From: Pseudoxanthomonas composti
GTDB taxonomy: Bacteria > Pseudomonadota > Gammaproteobacteria > Xanthomonadales > Xanthomonadaceae
Reading direction: 5' to 3'
Assembly: GCF_004122095.1 (NCBI RefSeq)
Contig: NZ_SAWZ01000006.1
Span: 1 to 64,000 of the forward strand
Length of the DNA stretch: 64,000 bases
Below the pieces are notes generated by a model. The model had not been told where the DNA came from. It ran no database searches and worked only from the letters and a program-made list of their open reading frames with translations. Positions 63,364 to 64,000 of the stretch are shown in pieces. The position numbers and the translations under genes were made by a program. Position 1 is the first letter of the stretch, and the number at the start of each line of letters is the position of its first letter.

Positions 63364-63573
63364 GCGCGGGCGCAGTTTAGCCGCAGGCGGGCGCCCGCGC
63401 CTGCCTGGACGGCGCCATGCGGGCCCGCCCTGGGACGATCCTGCCGGCGGCTCCTTAGCGCCCGGCTTCCACCGGCCTGGTAATGCGTGCCGCTGCCGGG
63501 CCCGGGGTATTTGCTAGACTTGCGCGCCTTCTCAAGACCGCCGCGTCCCCGCGCGGCAGCAAAGGCCATCGCC

Positions 63574-64000
63574 ATGCGCGGCACCCTGTACATCGTGGCG
63601 GCCCCGTCGGGCGCCGGCAAAAGCAGCATCGTCAACGCCGTGCTGGCGCGCGATCCGCAGATCAGCCTGTCCATCTCCTTCACCTCGCGCGCCGCGCGGC
63701 CGGGCGAACGCCACGCCCAGCACTACCACTTCGTCAGCGCCGAGGAGTTCCAGCGCATGATCGAGGCGGGCGATTTCTTCGAGCACGCGCTCGTGCACGG
63801 CGACTGGAAGGGCAGCGCCCGGCAGTCGGTGGAGCCGCAGCTGGCGGCCGGCCAGGACGTGCTGCTGGAAATCGACTGGCAGGGCGCGCGCCAGGTGCGC
63901 GCCAAGGTGCCCGATGCGGTCAGCGTGTTCATCCTGCCGCCCTCGCGCGATGCGCTGGAGCAGCGCATGCGCCATCGTGGCCAGGACAGCGACGCGGTCA
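63574..64000 (+). CDS. gmk: Guanylate kinase (partial, runs off the window)
   Basis: The first 142 residues of guanylate kinase, which phosphorylates GMP to GDP. P-loop APSGAGKSSIV is at about 10-20 and the GMP-binding segment TSRAARPGERHAQHYHF follows. ATG 63574 matches the family start. The 3' end lies outside the window. The usual neighbour yicC is 12 kb to the left. Confidence 0.96.
   Translation, partial: MRGTLYIVAAPSGAGKSSIVNAVLARDPQISLSISFTSRAARPGERHAQHYHFVSAEEFQRMIEAGDFFEHALVHGDWKGSARQSVEPQLAAGQDVLLEIDWQGARQVRAKVPDAVSVFILPPSRDALEQRMRHRGQDSDAV

Overview
The window is GC-rich chromosomal DNA from a member of the Xanthomonadaceae/Lysobacteraceae, most like Pseudoxanthomonas, Lysobacter or Stenotrophomonas. 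The evidence is the gene content and order (mreBCD-mrdA-rodA-mltB-rlpA-dacC-ybeD-lipB; EAL protein-TIGR02449-zapA-6S RNA-fau-EVE-rpiA; rph-VOC-rdgB-hemW), REP-type palindromes with GTAG/CTAC ends, and the high-GC habit of long open frames opposite real genes. Genus was not resolved. There are about 55 protein genes, one 6S RNA and several families of intergenic repeats. No tRNA, rRNA, CRISPR array, prophage or transposase gene was seen.

Layout. 0.2-3.6 kb: M1 peptidase lipoprotein, small lipoprotein, HAD hydrolase. 3.7-4.7 kb: PfkB kinase on the minus strand. 5-16 kb: the rod-shape and septal-ring block (mreB, mreC, mreD, PBP2, RodA, MltB, RlpA, PBP5/6-type carboxypeptidase), then ybeD and lipB. 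16-20 kb: DUF4349 lipoprotein and glnE. 20-23 kb: ELM1-like protein, RutE-like nitroreductase, YceI lipoprotein, small zinc-finger protein. 23.2-29.3 kb: envelope glycolipid genes (GT4 glycosyltransferase, O-antigen-ligase-like protein, two LpxL-like acyltransferases, WaaA). 29.3-30.7 kb: SirB1-like and DUF192 proteins. 30.8-36.1 kb: a type III-like restriction-modification locus (res, mod) with a divergent XRE regulator. 36.3-41.3 kb: a minus-strand run EAL/GGDEF - TIGR02449 - zapA - 6S RNA - fau - EVE - rpiA. 41.4-43.2 kb: ygfB and pepP. 43.4-50.5 kb: a minus-strand run rph - VOC - rdgB - hemW - DUF1631 - PilZ - pepQ. 50.6-51.5 kb: yicC. 51.6-63.4 kb: a surface and secretion block (six-hairpin glycosidase-like protein, TonB-dependent receptor, S8 protease, YadA-like adhesin, histidine kinase and response regulator) lying between yicC and gmk. 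gmk runs off the right end.

The most unusual signal is a family of five intergenic long inverted repeats built from short GGAACGAG units (one copy from the variant unit GGAGTGAG, changed in both arms). Each sits at or just after a gene end: three inside the cell-elongation operon, one between convergent HAD and kinase genes, one between the EVE gene and rpiA. The GTAG-type REPs and the GGGAGCGGCTTCAGCC-type REPs form two further, separate families. Also notable are a perfect 19-bp inverted repeat over the mod start region beside the XRE gene, and the roughly 12-kb block that separates yicC from gmk.
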